This document shows, piece by piece, positions 61,877-64,000 of a stretch of 64,000 bases of DNA. The translations under genes and the position numbers were made by a program. The notes under the pieces were generated by a model. That model saw only the letters and a list, made by a program, of their open reading frames with translations, made no database searches and was not told the DNA's origin. This DNA is from Candidatus Segatella intestinihominis (lineage in GTDB: Bacteria > Bacteroidota > Bacteroidia > Bacteroidales > Bacteroidaceae), in NCBI GenBank assembly GCA_900548535.1, contig URLG01000001.1, positions 1 through 64,000 on the forward strand, in the 5' to 3' direction. Position 1 is the stretch's first letter, and every line of letters begins with the position of its first letter.

Positions 61877-62227
61877 ATGAACTTTACACTATTTATCACC
61901 GTTTTGCTGACGGCTGTAACCTTGGTGGTGGCTGCTTATGTCATCGCGAAGTTGATCGGTCCTCGTTCATACAATCCGGTTAAGGGTGAACCATTCGAGT
62001 GTGGTATTCCGACTCGTGGCAGCTCCTGGTTGCCATCTCACATCGGCTACTATCTCTTTGCCATCCTTTTCTTGATGTTTGACATTGAGACCGTACTGCT
62101 TTACCCATGGGCAGTCGTAGTTAAGCAGTTTGGACCAATGGCTCTCGTGAGCATTGGCTTCTTCCTGTTGGTATTGGTATTTGGCCTGGCTTACGCTTGG
62201 CGGAAAGGAGCATTGGAATGGAAGTAA
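61877..62227 (+). CDS. nuoA: NADH:quinone oxidoreductase subunit A
   Basis: 116 aa, three membrane segments (LFITVLLTAVTLVVAAYVIAKL; IGYYLFAILFLMFDIETVLLYPWAVV; LVSIGFFLLVLVFGLAYAW). Family motifs: EPFECGIPTRG loop and FDIETVLLYPW. Membrane subunit near the quinone channel of complex I. Its last 10 bp overlap the nuoB start. Confidence 0.97.
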   Translation: MNFTLFITVLLTAVTLVVAAYVIAKLIGPRSYNPVKGEPFECGIPTRGSSWLPSHIGYYLFAILFLMFDIETVLLYPWAVVVKQFGPMALVSIGFFLLVLVFGLAYAWRKGALEWK

Positions 62228-62943
62228 ACAAAAGAGCCTCTATCAAGAGTATTCCTTACGACGAGTTTAAGGACAATGAGACCCTCGAAAAGATTGCGCA
62301 AGAGCTCAATGAGGGTGGTGCTAACGTGGTAGTGGGTTCGCTCGATGCCGCCATCAACTGGGGACGTAGTAACTCTCTCTGGTCATTGACCTTCGGTACC
62401 TCTTGCTGTGGTATCGAGTTCATGGCTGTGGGGTGTGCTCGCTACGACTTCTCTCGTTTCGGTTTCGAGGTAACACGTAACTCTCCACGCCAAGCCGACT
62501 TGATTATGTGTGCCGGTACTATTACCAATAAGATGGCACCAGTGTTTAAGCGTTTGTACGATGAAATGGCTGAGCCTAAGTATGTGGTAGCTGTTGGTGG
62601 ATGCACCATCTCTGGTGGTCCGTTCAAGAAGAGCTACAACGTAGTAAGAGGTATCAGCGAGTTGGTACCAGTGGATGTTTACATCCCTGGATGTCCTCCA
62701 CGCCCAGAGGCTATCCTTTATGGTATGATGCAGTTGCAGCGTAAGGTAAAGGTTGAGAAATTCTTTGGTGGTGCTAACCACAAGATGACCTCTGAGGAGA
62801 AAGAGCTCTCTATGAGCAAGGGTGGTCTTCGCGGCTTGAGCAACGAGAATCTCTCTGATAGCGAGAAGCTCGGACACAAGGAGCCTATCATCGTAACTGA
62901 AGTACCTGAGGACTTCGACCCTCAGAAAGGTCTAACTGATTAA
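62218..62943 (+). CDS. nuoB: NADH:quinone oxidoreductase subunit B
   Basis: 241 aa from ATG 62218. The longer frame start at 62197 lies deeper inside nuoA and has no support. The N2 cluster ligands are Cys63, Cys64 (GTSCCGIEFMAVG), Cys129 (VGGCTISGGPF) and Cys159 (IPGCPPRPEAILYG). A C-terminal extension of about 60 residues (KMTSEEKELSMSKGGLRGL onward) goes beyond the E. coli protein. It passes electrons to quinone. Confidence 0.97.
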   Translation: MEVNKRASIKSIPYDEFKDNETLEKIAQELNEGGANVVVGSLDAAINWGRSNSLWSLTFGTSCCGIEFMAVGCARYDFSRFGFEVTRNSPRQADLIMCAGTITNKMAPVFKRLYDEMAEPKYVVAVGGCTISGGPFKKSYNVVRGISELVPVDVYIPGCPPRPEAILYGMMQLQRKVKVEKFFGGANHKMTSEEKELSMSKGGLRGLSNENLSDSEKLGHKEPIIVTEVPEDFDPQKGLTD

Positions 62944-62963
62944 ATATAATAAGGTATAAGAAC

Positions 62964-64000
62964 ATGAAACTGAATAATATTGAATTGAGTTTTGATAATT
63001 TTGCCTCTGAGATGGCAAAGTTGAAGAACGAAAAGCATTTCGACTACCTTGTTACCATCATCGGTGAAGACTTCGGTGAGGAAGGTCTCGGATGTATCTA
63101 CATCTTGGAGAACACTCAGAACAATGAGCGCTGCTCAGTGAAGACCATCGCCAAGAAGGTGGATGGCTCTGATGTCATCCCTACAGTGATCAATCTCTGG
63201 AAGGTAGCTGACCTCTTGGAACGTGAGGTATTCGATTTCGTCGGCATCAAGTTCTTGGGTCACCCAGACATGCGCCGTCTTTTCCTCCGCACCGATTTCC
63301 AGGGCTATCCTCTCCGCAAGGACTTCGACATGAGCCCAGAGGCTAACAAGTTCCCTTGCACCGATGAGCCTGAGGATGACTTCACCGTAGAGTATAGCTT
63401 GAGCCAGGATGGTCACTTGGTAGCTACCCAGAAGCGTCGCTTCGACGAGGATGACTATGTAGTGAACATCGGTCCTAACCACCCATCTACCCACGGTGTG
63501 CTCCGTTTGCAGACCGTCATCGATGGCGAGACTGTGAAGCGCATCTATCCTCACCTCGGTTATATCCACCGTGGTATCGAGAAGATGTGGGAGGGTATGA
63601 CTTATCCTCAGACATTGGCTCTGACCGACCGCTTGAATTACCTCTCTGCCATGATGCATCGCCACGCTTTGGTAGGTGTAATCGAGGAGGGTATGGGTAT
63701 CGAACTTTCAGATCGTATCCACTACATCCGTACTATTATGGACGAGTTGCAGCGTATCGACTCTCACTTGTTGTATCTCGGTTGTACCGCACAGGACTTG
63801 GGTGCCTTGACTGCATTCCTCTACTGTATGCGTGATCGTGAGCATGTACTGAACGTGATGGAGGAGACTACAGGTGGTCGCTTGATCCAGAACTACTACC
63901 GCATTGGTGGTTGCCAGGCAGACATTGACCCTAACTTCGTTCAGAACGTGAAGACTCTCTGCAAGTATCTTCGTCCAATGATTCAGGAGTACCTTGATGT
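62964..64000 (+). CDS. nuoC: NADH:quinone oxidoreductase subunit C/D fusion (3' end off window)
   Basis: From ATG 62964, 345 codons are open to the window edge. The first 170 residues are NuoC (VTIIGEDFGEEGLGCIYILEN, LWKVADLLEREVFDFVGIKFLGHPDMRRLFL, GYPLRKDF). NuoD then starts without a break (YVVNIGPNHPSTHGVLRLQTVIDGETVKRIYPHLGYIHRGIEK, NYLSAMMHRHALVGVIEE, GGCQADI). The fusion is known in several phyla. Bacteroidota complex I often lacks the NADH module NuoEFG; this cannot be tested here because the operon is cut. Confidence 0.97.
   Translation, partial: MKLNNIELSFDNFASEMAKLKNEKHFDYLVTIIGEDFGEEGLGCIYILENTQNNERCSVKTIAKKVDGSDVIPTVINLWKVADLLEREVFDFVGIKFLGHPDMRRLFLRTDFQGYPLRKDFDMSPEANKFPCTDEPEDDFTVEYSLSQDGHLVATQKRRFDEDDYVVNIGPNHPSTHGVLRLQTVIDGETVKRIYPHLGYIHRGIEKMWEGMTYPQTLALTDRLNYLSAMMHRHALVGVIEEGMGIELSDRIHYIRTIMDELQRIDSHLLYLGCTAQDLGALTAFLYCMRDREHVLNVMEETTGGRLIQNYYRIGGCQADIDPNFVQNVKTLCKYLRPMIQEYLD

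Noticed and set aside
62197..62217. Seven-residue extension of NuoB
   Set aside because: Lies within nuoA, and the family starts near the ATG at 62218.
1..64000. Search for tRNA, rRNA, phage, transposase or toxin-antitoxin genes
   Set aside because: No recognisable candidates by eye; weak tRNA-like folds cannot be excluded without a covariance search.

Overview
The window looks like a chromosomal segment of a Bacteroidales species, most likely in the Prevotella/Segatella group. This is inferred from gene content and signals, not from a database match. Supporting features are a fused FeoA-FeoB, a long SecA (1112 aa) with a C-terminal SEC-C zinc motif, a SusC/SusD polysaccharide utilisation locus, nuoA-nuoB-nuoCD with C and D fused, and many promoters of the Bacteroidota type (-7 box TAnnTTTG, often with TTTG or TTGC 19-20 bp upstream). 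I see no rRNA, tRNA, CRISPR array, integrase, transposase or phage gene.

Layout. 1-7.6 kb: feoAB (runs off the left edge), secA, a small secreted protein and a DUF4105 membrane protein, all on the minus strand. 7.7-13.4 kb: an envelope-biogenesis run on the plus strand (outer-membrane barrel protein, LptC, CNNM/CorC-type protein, PpiD-like foldase). 13.7-17.7 kb: an exopolysaccharide group on the minus strand (rfbA, a Wzc-type tyrosine kinase with a YG-repeat tail, a small HAD phosphatase). 18-21 kb: a conserved unknown, a ZapB-like coiled coil, zapA and rny. 21.2-28.1 kb: a minus-strand cluster of porin, imelysin lipoprotein, di-haem c-type cytochrome oxidoreductase and CcsBA haem lyase. 28.5-30.2 kb: two LuxR-type regulators facing each other. 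One carries a RIC/hemerythrin-type di-iron domain, the other a receiver-like domain without a phospho-acceptor Asp. 30.2-35.6 kb: mscS, kdsA, kdsD and a cardiolipin synthase in one operon. 35.9 kb: a BadF-type GlcNAc kinase. 37-60.2 kb: a beta-mannan/glucomannan utilisation locus. 60.4-61.7 kb: two tandem deoxynucleoside kinases. 61.9-64 kb: start of the complex I operon, which runs off the right edge.

How the parts work together. In the mannan locus, surface and secreted GH5, GH26 and GH26-GH5 enzymes plus a CE7 esterase cut acetylated (gluco)mannan. SusC, SusD and an IPT/TIG lipoprotein bind and import oligosaccharides. Periplasmic GH26 gives mannobiose, a GPH-family symporter takes it in, a cellobiose 2-epimerase converts it to mannosylglucose, and GH130 phosphorolyses that to mannose-1-phosphate and glucose. 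No alpha-galactosidase, beta-glucosidase or dedicated regulator is visible in the window.

The most promising undescribed material is at 28.1-30.2 kb. The RIC-LuxR gene is divergent from the porin/imelysin/cytochrome/CcsBA cluster. The two promoters are near mirror images around a dyad element, and the porin transcript would carry a GC-rich, strongly foldable leader. Related dyad elements lie upstream of feoAB and between the two luxR genes. Together they suggest an iron/NO/redox-responsive regulon. A second novelty is a set of ten degenerate 7-bp tandem repeat arrays in intergenic DNA, all with the same unit length but with different unit sequences. A third is a shared TGATA-N6-TATCA operator at a fixed distance from the -7 box of mannan-locus promoters.
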